Source: Streptomyces sp. NBC_00190
Lineage (GTDB): Bacteria; Actinomycetota; Actinomycetes; Streptomycetales; Streptomycetaceae
Assembly (NCBI RefSeq): GCF_036203305.1
Contig: NZ_CP108131.1
Span: 8,494,001 to 8,558,000, forward strand
Reading direction: 5' to 3'
DNA length: 64,000 bases
The position numbers and the translations under genes were made by a program. The notes below the pieces were generated by a model. The model was not told the DNA's origin, did no database searches, and saw nothing but the letters and a program-made list of their open reading frames with translations. Position 1 is the first letter of the stretch; the number at the start of each line of letters is the position of its first letter. Positions 48,109 through 56,598 of the stretch are shown piece by piece.

Positions 48109-48228
48109 TACTCCAGCAGTACTTTGTGGCTTGACCTGGGGAAACGTCGAGCGGTGGGAGTGTAGCGGGCAGGTTGTCGTCACGGACGGCTTCTGCCCGC
48201 CTGCCCCTCGAAGGAGTGCCCACGACGG
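48109..48228 (+). repeat. Left terminal inverted repeat, 120 bp
   Basis: It begins TACTCCAGCAGTACTTTG and ends CCCACGACGG. It differs from the inverted right copy at one base only, in TTCTGCCCGCC versus TTCTGCCGGCC. Confidence 0.93.
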
Positions 48229-48261
48229 CAAGGTCGTCCCGGGCCGGGGAAGCCTCATGTT

Positions 48262-49603
48262 GTGATCACCGAACAGGCAGGCGAGACCTGGGACCGCGAC
48301 CTGGACCACCTCTTCACCACCATCGGGCACCACTTCGGCCGTGTCGAACCACGCCGCCGCATGCGGGACTACGTGCGCGCACTACTGGGCCCGGTGGCCC
48401 GCAAGAACAGCTGGCAACTTGCCGAACACGCCGGCCACGCCACCCCCGACGCACTGCAGCACCTGCTCTCCCGAGCCCGCTGGGACCCCGACGGCATCCG
48501 CGACGACCTTCAGGCCTACGTCGCCGAACACCTCGGCCGCCCCAACGGGGTGCTGATCATCGACGACACCGGCTTCCTGAAGAAGGGCACCACCTCCGCC
48601 GGAGTCCAAAGGCAGTACTCCGGCACCGCCGGCCGCACCGAGAACTGCCAGATCGGCGTCTTCGCCGCCTACACCAGCACGGCCGGCCGTGCTCTCGTAG
48701 ACCGCGAGCTCTACTTGCCCAGGTCCTGGACCGACGACCGCGACCGCTGCCGCGCCGCCAAGGTCCCCGATCAGCGGGAGTTCGCCACCAAGAACACCCT
48801 CGCGGCGACGATCGTCCGCAGGGCCCTGGCCTCGCCACTGCCAATCGCCTGGGTCACGGCGGACGCCGCTTACGGACAGGACAACCGCTTTCGCCGGATG
48901 CTGGAAACGTCAGGTGTCGGCTATGTCCTGGCCGTCCCAAAGTCTCAGTTCTCCCTGGCCGGCCCACGCATCGACAAGGCCTTCGACAAGGCCCCCGACC
49001 AGGCATGGGAACGCCGTTCCTGCGGCGCGGGCGCCAAGGGACAGCGCGAGTACGACTGGGCGGCCGTGCAGTTGCGACCGGCGGCCGAGTACGACCACCG
49101 TGACGGCGTGCTGATCCGCCGACGGTGGGCACTGGCACGACGCAGCCTGAGCCGGCCGGACGAGATCGCCTACTACCTCGCCTACACGCCGCTGGATGTC
49201 GCCGTGGACGAACTGGTGCGCGTCGCGGGCGCCCGGTGGGCGATCGAGGAGTGTTTCCAGGCCGCGAAGAACGAGTGCGGCCTGGACGAGTACGAGGTCC
49301 GCCGCTACGTCGGCTGGTACCGACACATCACCCTGGCCATGCTCGCCCATACCTTCCTCGCCGTGATGAGCACGCAAGCAGCCCAAAAGGGGGATCCGCC
49401 GGTGAGGATGCCGTGGTCATCGAGCTCACTGTGGCAGAAGTGCGGCGCCTCCTGGCAGCTCGTCCACCCCGAGATCCCCGCGCCTACACCCACGCGTTGA
49501 ACTGGTCGCACTGGCGTCGGCGACGCCAAGCGGTGGCCCGCCGCTGCCACTACCACCGTCGTGGGCACTCCTTCGAGGGGCAGGCCGGCAGAAGCCGTCC
49601 GTG
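48262..49603 (+). CDS. IS701-family transposase with late frameshift
   Basis: The GTG at 48262 opens MITEQAGETWDRDLDHLFTT. The DDE core shows GVLIIDDTGFLKKGTTSAG, PIAWVTADAAYGQDNRFRRM and RWAIEECFQAAKNECGLDEY. At AAAAGGGGG (49384-49392) the frame as written continues into unrelated residues and stops at 49500. The natural C-terminus ELTVAEVRRLLAARPPRDP and HALNWSHWRRRRQAVARRC lies in the -1 frame and reads to about 49603. Either one G has been gained or lost, or the heptamer-like run supports programmed frameshifting. All catalytic residues lie before the break. Confidence 0.85.
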
Positions 49604-49675
49604 ACGACAACCTGCCCGCTACACTCCCACCGCTCGACGTTTCCCCAGGTCAAGCCACAAAGTACTGCTGGAGTA
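49556..49675 (-). repeat. Right terminal inverted repeat, 120 bp
   Basis: Inverted copy of 48109-48228 with one mismatch. The last codons of the transposase in the shifted frame run into this repeat. Confidence 0.93.
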
Positions 49676-50146
49676 CTAGCGGTGGTGGTGGCCGCGGTGG
49701 CCCCAGGTTTCGGTGTCGATGATGTTGCCGCGGTTGTCGCGGAGGGTGGCGGTGTCGCGTTCGTCCCAGATCTGGTGGCGGCGGTCCTGGTAGACGTCGT
49801 GGCGGGTGTCGCGGCCGTGGCCGGTGTGGACCTTGACGCTGGAGCGTCCGTCGAGGCGGAAGCCGTGGAAGCGGTAGCGGTTGCCCTGCTTGTCGGTGAG
49901 GGTGAAGCCGCGCAGGTCGACGCTGTGGCGGCCGGTGTTCTTGACCTCGACCCATTCGCTGTTCAGGGCGCGGTTGTCGCGTCCGCGGCCGGCGTTCTCG
50001 ACGTCGCCGATGACGACGGAGGAGTGCGGGCCGCGGTGGTCGGGCCGGTGGTCGTCGGCGGCGGCCGGCACCGCCGCGGCGCCGATCAGGGCGCCGGCGG
50101 CCAGGAGGCCGGCGAGGGTGCGGCGGGTGGCGAGAGAAGCAGGCAT
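49676..50146 (-). CDS. Secreted lamin-tail-domain protein
   Basis: A 156-residue protein with a signal peptide (RRTLAGLLAAGALIGAAAVP, cleavage likely after AAADD). The mature part is one LTD domain: NSEWVEVKNTGRHSVDLRGF, TLTDKQGNRYRFHGFRLDGR, and WDERDTATLRDNRGNIIDTE. Such domains are exported in actinobacteria and bind surfaces or nucleic acid; the role is unknown. An AAGGAG site precedes the ATG by 9 bases. The stop codon TAG is part of the CTAG target site of the IS701 element, so the gene ends exactly at the insertion, and the protein may once have been longer. Confidence 0.88.
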   Translation of the reverse strand: MPASLATRRTLAGLLAAGALIGAAAVPAAADDHRPDHRGPHSSVVIGDVENAGRGRDNRALNSEWVEVKNTGRHSVDLRGFTLTDKQGNRYRFHGFRLDGRSSVKVHTGHGRDTRHDVYQDRRHQIWDERDTATLRDNRGNIIDTETWGHRGHHHR

Positions 50147-51088
50147 GCGGATGGCTCCTTCAACGGTCAGCCCTGCCGGCCGTGTGCACGCCGGGCGGGC
50201 TGCGAACAGTTCCCGGCGTCCTGCCGAGGAGCCACACTCTGGCCCCGAACCACGCCCGAAACCAATGAAAACGACCCGTGTTGCCCAATGCGGACATATC
50301 CGTAACGCTCCCTTATAGGAGGCATGCGTCAAGGCCGCATTGACCCCCGGAGATGCCAGGTCCCAGGGATGTCCAGGAGGCCCACGGCCCTCAGCCCCCC
50401 GACCCGCCGGACCCCCGCTTCAGTGCCGCCCGCAGTGACTGCGCCGAACGGGTTCAGGGCCCGGTAACAGCCACTTCTGTCATTTCTTCGAAGGCTCGTA
50501 CGCAAGCAGTCCTGATGTACTGGCACCTGCCCCATTGGCACCGGCCGGCTGCGGCGAAGCCGTACTGCGCCCCGTGTGTCCTGGGCGTCCCCCTGCGGCA
50601 GCCTGTGCAGCGGGGCCCGGGCGACCTGGCCCTTCCGGGAGATGCAGGGCGATCCCGTCTCGGGCTGGGGGTCCGGAATGCCGTCCTGGCTGTGGCGAAG
50701 GGCTGGCAGGAGTGGATCGGCGGCGTCGCATCCGGTCCTCGCCGCCGTGCCCCGGTCACTCCGGGGCGTCGGGTGTCCCGGCGTCCTCCGCCACTCCCGC
50801 AGCGATCCCGTGGCTGGAGGGGCGCGGCTCGCCCTCGGCTCTCGGTATGCAGAGCCGGCCCCCGGCCGGACGCCGCACGGCTCGCGCCGGAGGTCAGCAG
50901 CTTTTACCAAGATCGATTCTGGTTGTCCAGTCACGTATTCGAGTGGCGTGACGCGTGTCCTCCGGCAGGGTTTATTTGAAGTACGTCCTCACCGGGGAAT
51001 TCCCGGAGAATGTGAGGCCGGAAAATTGTCCCAGATTAGTTTTTCGGGACAATTTTCAAACCTCTTGAATTCCGAATGGAGAATTCCC
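50147..51088. other. Intergenic stretch of about 940 bases, no supported gene
   Basis: Frames on both strands lack recognisable domains. The last 100 bases are less GC-rich (GTCCCAGATTAGTTTTTCGG region) and probably hold the promoter of the secreted protein at 51089. An inverted pair GAAAATTGTCCC / GGGACAATTTTC is at 51018-51029 and 51047-51058. Confidence 0.55.
51018..51058 (+). promoter_or_regulatory. Inverted repeat upstream of the secreted protein gene
   Basis: GAAAATTGTCCC is followed after 17 bases by its exact inverted copy GGGACAATTTTC. It lies about 30 bases before the ATG at 51089 in AT-richer DNA. It could be an operator or an RNA hairpin in the leader. Confidence 0.5.
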
Positions 51089-51523
51089 ATGTTCGAGCGT
51101 TTCTCGTCCCGTCGTGTTGTTCTGGCCGGTGCTTCCCTGGCGCTGGTGGGTGGCGGTATCGCCCTGCCGGCGACCGCGATGGCCGCGCCGGTCTCCGTCC
51201 CGCAGCAGGCTGTTTCCCTCGCCCACGGCGACAGCGCCGACGGTATCGGTACCGGCGGTGACGCCAACGCGGAGAACACGACGGTCGGTGGTACGGCCAC
51301 TGGTGGCGCGGCCGACTCGGGTGTCGGCAGTTGCAAGGGCAAGTGCGTGATCACCACCGGTAACGCCACTGGCGGCAATGCCAGTGCCGACGCGACCAAT
51401 CTGGGTGACGCCACGGCCGTGGGCGGTGACGGCACCGGCAAGGGCGGCACCGTGAACAAGGTCAACAAGCAGGTCATCAAGAACCAGCTCAAGCAGGACC
51501 TGAAGCAGAAGCTCGGTAAGTGA
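51089..51523 (+). CDS. Secreted Gly/Ala/Thr-rich protein
   Basis: A 144-residue protein. It has a signal sequence (SSRRVVLAGASLALVGGGIA, cleavage likely after MAAP or nearby), then a low-complexity region rich in Gly, Ala, Asp and Thr with two Cys in GSCKGKCVITTGNATGG, and a lysine-rich helical tail (NKVNKQVIKNQLKQDLKQKL). The Gly-Asn/Asp pattern resembles a short repeat scaffold. I do not recognise the family. The ATG follows TGGAG by 7 bases, and an inverted repeat lies just upstream. Confidence 0.75.
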   Translation: MFERFSSRRVVLAGASLALVGGGIALPATAMAAPVSVPQQAVSLAHGDSADGIGTGGDANAENTTVGGTATGGAADSGVGSCKGKCVITTGNATGGNASADATNLGDATAVGGDGTGKGGTVNKVNKQVIKNQLKQDLKQKLGK

Positions 51524-51971
51524 CGACACCGACAGCCCCGCAGCCCCCGGGAGTCCGTCCCGGCGAGCCGCCCCGCACCGCAGACGCCGGAGAGGCCCAC
51601 AGCCTCTTCGGCGTCTGCATGCCGGGCGGCGGTCCGGGCACTCTCTTTCGGGGGTGGCCCGTACGCGAGGCCGTGGCCTGCCGCCTGCTGCACCCGTTAC
51701 CTGTGTGCCACCCCGCCCGAGGCCGGGGCCGGACTGCCGGCCCCGGCTGACCGACGACACTCAGATGTTGAGGGCGGGCTGGCCGCTATGGCTCGCCATG
51801 TCGGGCATTCAGCAGGCGGGTGGCCGCCGCCGCGATGGGCCGTCCCGACGTGAAGGGCATTGACGTCGAGCGGATCCTGGCCTTCGCGCACGCGGCGGGC
51901 GTCGGCGTGGACCAGGCCGTCGCTGCCATCACTGCCGCCGCCGCAGCGGCGTCCGCTCGGCCGGCCCCGTA
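51524..51971. other. Stretch with one short gene scrap
   Basis: A frame from about 51820 reads AMGRPDVKGIDVERILAFAH and AGVGVDQAVAAITAAAAAAS, probably the tail of a lost helical protein. It runs straight into the ligase remnant. Nothing else is supported. Confidence 0.4.
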
Positions 51972-52182
51972 CATCCGTGGACGGGGGTCCGCTTCGCCAC
52001 GGCGGGGGCAGCCGTGACGTCCTGGACGCGGTCCTGGTCCGGTGGCGGAGATCAGCGCCGACCGGGCCACAGGCCGCGGCGGAGTCTTTCGCCACCCGCT
52101 GCGCTTCAAGCGCCTGCGTCTGGACGCCGCGGTGGAGGATGTTCCTCGGTTCGGGGCGGGTCCGGCCGCGGCCGCTGGCTGA
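51972..52182 (+). pseudogene. ATP-dependent DNA ligase, C-terminal remnant
   Basis: It starts at HPWTGVRFAT, shifts by one base to GSRDVLDAVLVR, loses about ten bases where PELVAE should stand, and ends RHPLRFKRLRLDAAVEDVPR then FGAGPAAAAG and a stop. The DNA is close to the end of the intact ligase at 41130-41351, so it derives from a paralogue of that gene. Confidence 0.85.
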
Positions 52183-52334
52183 TCGGCCGCCTGTCCGCTC
52201 CGAGCTGGCCGCCGGGTATCCCACCTGTGGGGTGGTGTGCAGTGGCGTTTCGGCTGTGAATCAGGCGCCCCGGGCGGGTGAACCCGCAGGCGGGGGACTG
52301 TTGCTGACGCCGTGGGTACGGCTACAACCGCCTC

Positions 52335-52733
52335 GTGATGATCATGATGATGCGGGCCGCCACCGCGGCAGCCGCTGCTCTTGCCCTGTCCCTTCCCGTC
52401 ACAGCCCCCGCCGCGGCCGGGGAGCGCGCGGTGCCGCAGGTCCTTCCGCTCGGGGTGGCGGTCTCCGCGCTGCCGGTGGCGCTGGAGGACCGGACCGGCT
52501 ACCAGCGCACCGCGTTCCGGCACTGGAACGCGGGAGCGAATCCCTCAGACGGCTGCAATACGAGGATGGAGGTGCTGATTCAGGAGGCAGTTGAGGCGCC
52601 GGTGATCGGGCCGGGCTGCACGCTGACCGGCGGGGCCTGGTGGTCGTACTACGACGAGCAGCTGGTGACTCCTGCCGGCGCACTCGACATCGACCACATG
52701 GTTCCGCTCGCCGAGGCCTGGGATTCGAAGTAG
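52335..52733 (+). pseudogene. Secreted HNH nuclease, N-terminal half
   Basis: About 132 residues: a signal sequence (AATAAAAALALSLPVTAPAA), then YQRTAFRHWNAGANPSDGCN, EVLIQEAVEAPVIGPGCTLT and DIDHMVPLAEAWDSK before a stop at 52733. The DHMVPLAEAWDS part is the nuclease motif of Streptomyces extracellular HNH-type (DUF1524-like) nucleases. The normal continuation GASSWT is found about 860 bases further on. Several ATG codons at 52338-52352 could start it. Confidence 0.85.
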
Positions 52734-53052
52734 GCGGAGTTGTGTCGCCTGCATCATTCCGCCTTGCTCGGTGACCGCTTCTGACCTGGTCGGGAAGGTG
52801 TGGTCCGTGGCTCATGCAGGTGATGGAGGGCCCTCTGCATCGGGCGATCCCGGTTCAACGCCACGATGTTGCATCTGACGCAACCGTGGGACATGGTTTG
52901 GTTTCTGCCGATGTGCCGGTGCGATCAGCCGGGCGGTACTGGGCAACGATGACGTTCACCGACGGTCGGCCGACGGCGCTCGGAGTGTCGGTCCAGCCGC
53001 ACACGCATCAGCTCGCAGCACAGCCGCTGGTGCGAGGACCTTTGCCCAACAG

Positions 53053-53451
53053 TCAGTTGTCCGGACCGCAAACGGTGCCGCCGGGCCGCTGACGGGAGTA
53101 CCGGACGATGGCTTCCTGCGAGGTCGATGGCGCGCTGCCGTCGGCGGGGGTGAGGGTGTAGAAGGCGATGATGGATCCCTCGGTGACGGCGTCCAGGACG
53201 CCGTCCCAGGGGATTGTGTAGCTGGCCGAGGTGGTGTCGGCGGTGATGCTCGCGACACCCTGGATCTCCGCGGCCGGGGTCTGCCCGGTGGCGTCGCTGC
53301 AGACCGTGATGTGGAAGGTGACCTTGTCGCCGGTCTTGAAAGGTATCTGGTCCACCACGACGAGGACGCCGTTCCAGGGCTTCTGCCAGCAGGTGATGCC
53401 GCCGGGCGGTTCCTCGTAGGGAAATTCCGGGAAGTCGAGCTCGATGGACAT
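53053..53451 (-). CDS. Hypothetical protein inside the split nuclease gene
   Basis: A 132-residue protein starting MSIELDFPEFPYEEPPGGIT. It looks all-beta: VLVVVDQIPFKTGDKVTFHI, ASITADTTSASYTIPWDGVL and SIIAFYTLTPADGSAPS are strand-rich, like an immunoglobulin-like fold. There is no signal sequence. AGGAG lies 6 bases before the ATG. I do not recognise the family. It sits, on the opposite strand, in the DNA that separates the two halves of the HNH nuclease gene, so it arrived with that insertion. Confidence 0.7.
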   Translation of the reverse strand: MSIELDFPEFPYEEPPGGITCWQKPWNGVLVVVDQIPFKTGDKVTFHITVCSDATGQTPAAEIQGVASITADTTSASYTIPWDGVLDAVTEGSIIAFYTLTPADGSAPSTSQEAIVRYSRQRPGGTVCGPDN

Positions 53452-53592
53452 GCGGGCTCCTGGTCGGTCGAAGGGCGGAGGCGAGAGATCGGGCTCCCGC
53501 TCCGTGATCATGGACCAAACGCCAGGCCGTGAGGCCGGATCCGTGAGGATGACCAGAGGAATACGGCACGAAACGAATGACGCTCCCCGCCA

Positions 53593-53880
53593 GCTGGCGC
53601 CAGTTCGTGGACCGCGAAAAGGCGCGAAGCCTACGCGAACGACCTCGGGCAGCTGACCTCGCTGGTGGCGGTGACTGCCCGGTCGAACAGGCAGAAGGCT
53701 GATCAGGATCCGTTCGAGTGGCTGCCGCCGGCGTCGGCGGCGTTGTGCCGGTACGGGGCGGAGTGGACGGCGACCAAGCTCCGGTGGGGTCTGGCCGTCG
53801 ACGAGGCGGAGCGGGACCGGCTGCTGGACATCGCGGCCGGCTGCGGCGACACCGACGTGGAGTTCACCCCCGCCCCGTAG
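53593..53880 (+). pseudogene. Secreted HNH nuclease, C-terminal half
   Basis: The frame reads AGASSWTAKRREAYANDLGQ, SLVAVTARSNRQKADQDPFE and WTATKLRWGLAVDEAERDRL, ending at 53880. It joins exactly to the half ending AEAWDS at 52730: together they give a normal nuclease of about 225 residues. The N of ARSNRQKAD is expected to be catalytic in this family. Confidence 0.85.
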
Positions 53881-54123
53881 CGGGAGGCGGCAATGTCGAA
53901 GGCCGTCATCCTGCAAAGGGGGTGGCGGCTCTTCGGGTTGCCTGTCCGGAAGGGGGGCAGCACGGTCGGTGCCGGCGGGGAGCGTCCGCGGCCGACGTCG
54001 GCGGGGCCGGCGGCTGAGCCGCCGCGCCGCAGCAGGAGTGTGGATGTGGGCCAGGGGAGGCGCGGGCGCACTCCCGCCCCCTGGCCGGGGGTCCGTACTC
54101 TGGGAGCCGACGACGGGTGTTGC

Positions 54124-54432
54124 ATGCGAGTGGGACTGCTTGACCTGGGACGGGTGGCTGCGCGCGGTGTGCTGCTGGCCGCCGGCCTCTACCTTGCGGG
54201 CAGGCTTGCCGGTGCCTACGAGCACCAGCCGAGCGGCCGCCGGGAGACCGTCGGCGATGTCTTCTGGCACACAGTCGACAACCTTGGCGACGCCGCATCC
54301 CTGCTGCTCCCGCTCGGTGGCGGGGTAGTGATCCTGCTGACCGGATTCCGGTTGTTGGCCATGCGGTACGGGGCCGCAGAGGACGCGGGCGGATCCGGCC
54401 CCGGCCCGGGCGGGGATCCGTTGGCCCGCTGA
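54124..54432 (+). CDS. Small membrane protein
   Basis: A 102-residue protein with two probable transmembrane segments (ARGVLLAAGLYLAGRLAG and AASLLLPLGGGVVILLTGFR) joined by a polar loop (YEHQPSGRRETVGDVFWHTV). The family is not recognised. ATG at 54124 is preferred over a far-upstream ATG at 53893, because the added part has no coding character. Confidence 0.55.
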   Translation: MRVGLLDLGRVAARGVLLAAGLYLAGRLAGAYEHQPSGRRETVGDVFWHTVDNLGDAASLLLPLGGGVVILLTGFRLLAMRYGAAEDAGGSGPGPGGDPLAR

Positions 54433-54849
54433 CCCTGCCGCAGCGCACCCGCGCGCGCCGGGGTACCAGCCTTGCGCCGAGGCCTACGGCGGGCAGGACC
54501 CGGTGGAGGCAGTGCACTCCTCAGCCGCTTAAACAGATAAGAAGGACGCGCTTCGCGCGACGACAGAAGAAGCAGAGCGCCACGTCGGTGCAGGCCGTGA
54601 CGCACCATCGGGCTCAAACCCCCCAAGAAGGCGCCTCGTTCGCCCTGTGCGGGCCGCGCGGCACGTCCGGGTCGGGGATTTCCCGGTCGCCGGGACTGCC
54701 GGGCGTTCTGCGGGGCTTGTGTGGCCTCGGGGTCGAATGGGGTGCCCGCGGCCGGCCCGGAACAGCACGGCCGCCCACAGGCGGTCGGCGTCCCGTGTGA
54801 TGAGGTAGGTCCGCGCGAGATTGCAGCGCACGTACACAAGGGGGCAGGA
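54433..54849. other. Intergenic stretch, no supported gene
   Basis: It probably holds the promoter of the protease gene; I see no clear element. Confidence 0.45.
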
Positions 54850-56034
54850 ATGCAGGGCACCGTACGACGAGGGTCGTGGCGGAGGGCGGCGGGCGTCACC
54901 GTCGCAGCGCTGGCGGTTAGCGCAGGATCGGTGATACCTGCGGCAGCCGACACGGACCCGCCGGACTACCTCACGCTCATGAAGGCTCAGGAGATGTGGA
55001 AGGTCGCAGACGGCAGCGGCATCACGGTGGCCGTCGTCGACAGCGGCTTCAAGGAAGTCCCGGGCGTGCGGAGCGAGTCCGTCCTTCCAGGCGTTTCGGT
55101 CATGTCACCGCCGGCCGGGCAGCCGGACAAGACGTACCCGGCGCACGACGATGTTGACGGGCACGGGACCACCATGACCGCAGCGATCGTCGGCGACGGC
55201 GCAGGAGGCGGCCCGAAGGGTCTGGCTCCCGGCGCCAAGGTGATGCCCGTCCGCACCAGCCTCGGCACGCCCATGGCCTTTGCCGCAGGCGCCGAGGGTG
55301 CCAAGGGGATCCGGTACGCGGCCGACAACGGGGCCAAGATCATTAATTTGAGCTGGGGCGACTACTACTCCTACCCAAGGCTCAAGGCGGCTGTCGAGTA
55401 CGCCCAGAGCAAGGGGGTACTCGTCGTCGCTGCCATGGGAAATGAGGGGGAGGGCAACAACGCGATCAACTTGATCACCCAGGTTCCGGGAGTCCTCGGC
55501 GTAGGAGCCATCGACGAGACCGCCGAGCCGCTGGAGCTCTCCTCCCACGGGCACACCACGGACCTGTCCGCATATGGCAGCAAGGCCCCGGTCCGCTGTA
55601 AGGAGAACACGGCCTGGTGTGTGAGGGACGGAGGCACCTCGTATGCCAGTGCCCTGACCTCCGCCTCCGCCGCGCTCGTATGGTCGGCTCACCCCGACTG
55701 GACCGCCAATCAAGTCGCCCGCGTCCTCATCGAGACCGCCGGCGGCCCCGTCGACGGCGCCAAGCGCAACGACTGGGTCGGCTACGGGGCGGCCCGCCCG
55801 AGCTGGGTGCTGCTGAAGAAGGCAGGCAACCCGGGGGCACCTGACGTCGACCCCCTGGCCCCAGCCCCCACGAACACCCCCGCCCCCGCCCCCAGCCAGA
55901 CAGCTGCTGCTGCGCCAGCGGAAGCTGCGGCTGCGGAAGCGGGCCTGCCCTGGCAGTGGCTGGCACTCGGCGCCGTCGTCGCCGCGGGCCTCGGCCTCGC
56001 CGGCACGCTGATCGTCAAGCGCCGCCGCAGTTGA
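54850..56034 (+). CDS. Membrane-anchored subtilisin-like serine protease (S8, mycosin-like)
   Basis: A 394-residue precursor. Signal peptide (AAGVTVAALAVSAGSVIPAA), then the S8 catalytic domain with Asp in ITVAVVDSGF, His in DDVDGHGTTMTAAIVG, oxyanion region VLVVAAMGNEGEGNN and Ser in DGGTSYASALTSASAA. A Pro/Ala-rich linker (about 340-365) leads to one transmembrane helix (WLALGAVVAAGLGLAGTLIV) and a KRRRS tail. The layout matches mycosins, the proteases of type VII secretion systems, but no other type VII gene is seen here. The ATG at 54850 follows GGGGGCAGGA. Confidence 0.9.
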   Translation: MQGTVRRGSWRRAAGVTVAALAVSAGSVIPAAADTDPPDYLTLMKAQEMWKVADGSGITVAVVDSGFKEVPGVRSESVLPGVSVMSPPAGQPDKTYPAHDDVDGHGTTMTAAIVGDGAGGGPKGLAPGAKVMPVRTSLGTPMAFAAGAEGAKGIRYAADNGAKIINLSWGDYYSYPRLKAAVEYAQSKGVLVVAAMGNEGEGNNAINLITQVPGVLGVGAIDETAEPLELSSHGHTTDLSAYGSKAPVRCKENTAWCVRDGGTSYASALTSASAALVWSAHPDWTANQVARVLIETAGGPVDGAKRNDWVGYGAARPSWVLLKKAGNPGAPDVDPLAPAPTNTPAPAPSQTAAAAPAEAAAAEAGLPWQWLALGAVVAAGLGLAGTLIVKRRRS

Positions 56035-56176
56035 TCCTTCACCCAGATCCCCAGGCCGTCGCCGTCGCCCGCGAGCAAGCCCCGGCGGCGGCCTGGGGGC
56101 CTGGCCGTGGCCACGGCCCAAATGCTGGTCGGCCCCGCACGGCTGAGCGGCCCGGGCCTGGCGCCCGGCCGATACC

Positions 56177-56362
56177 TTGACCGCCCCGGCCCCGGTGCAG
56201 ACCCCCACCCCCAGCGCCGACCCGGCAGCTGCGGTGCCACGCCGAGTGGAGTCTGCGGCTGCGGAATCCGGCCTCTCCTGGAAGTGGCCAGCACTCGGCG
56301 CCTTCGTCGCCGTGATCCCCGGCCTCGGCATCGCGGCGATCGTCAAACGCCGTCGCCGCTGA
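56177..56362 (+). pseudogene. Duplicate of the protease membrane-anchor end
   Basis: About 60 residues repeat the linker and anchor of the protease just upstream: APVQTPTPSADPAAAVPRR, then ESGLSWKWPALGAFVAVIPG and AAIVKRRRR followed by a stop. There is no catalytic domain. The copy is diverged, so it is an older partial tandem duplication. Confidence 0.75.
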
Positions 56363-56598
56363 CCCTTCCGGGCCCGCTGCCCCGGCTGTTGAGGGCCTCG
56401 CCCGTCACCCGTTCAACTCGATCCGCCCGGCCCGTATGTACTCACCCGCAGAATCACTGTGCCGCGTCTGGCCGGCTCCCCGGGCGGGCCGGGCGGGGCG
56501 GGGCCATCTTGGCATGTCCACATTTGAGAGGATGATCGCTCGGAACGATGAAGTGCGGGTCGTGGCGGCGTCTGCTGCCCGGCCCGGGGAAAGGCGAG

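Larger units (their letters stand above)
48109..49675 (+). mobile_element. IS701-type insertion sequence with long terminal repeats
   Basis: The 120-base ends 48109-48228 and 49556-49675 are inverted repeats of each other with a single mismatch. Both are flanked directly by CTAG (48105-48108 and 49676-49679), a 4-bp duplication of the YTAR type expected for IS701. One transposase gene lies between the repeats. The element is inserted at the junction of an IS5 remnant and the lamin-tail gene. Confidence 0.9.

Noticed and set aside
52814..53092. A small + strand gene inside the nuclease insertion
   Set aside because: It has no recognisable motif or binding site and overlaps the end of the clearer reverse-strand gene.
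21907..53880. Explaining all frameshifts as sequencing errors
   Set aside because: Some single-base cases (dnaE2, Ku, IS701) could be errors and are flagged, but many remnants also show large deletions, missing halves and inverted joins that errors cannot produce.
54850..56034. A type VII secretion locus
   Set aside because: Only the protease resembles a type VII component; no EccC ATPase or Esx-like gene is present in the window.
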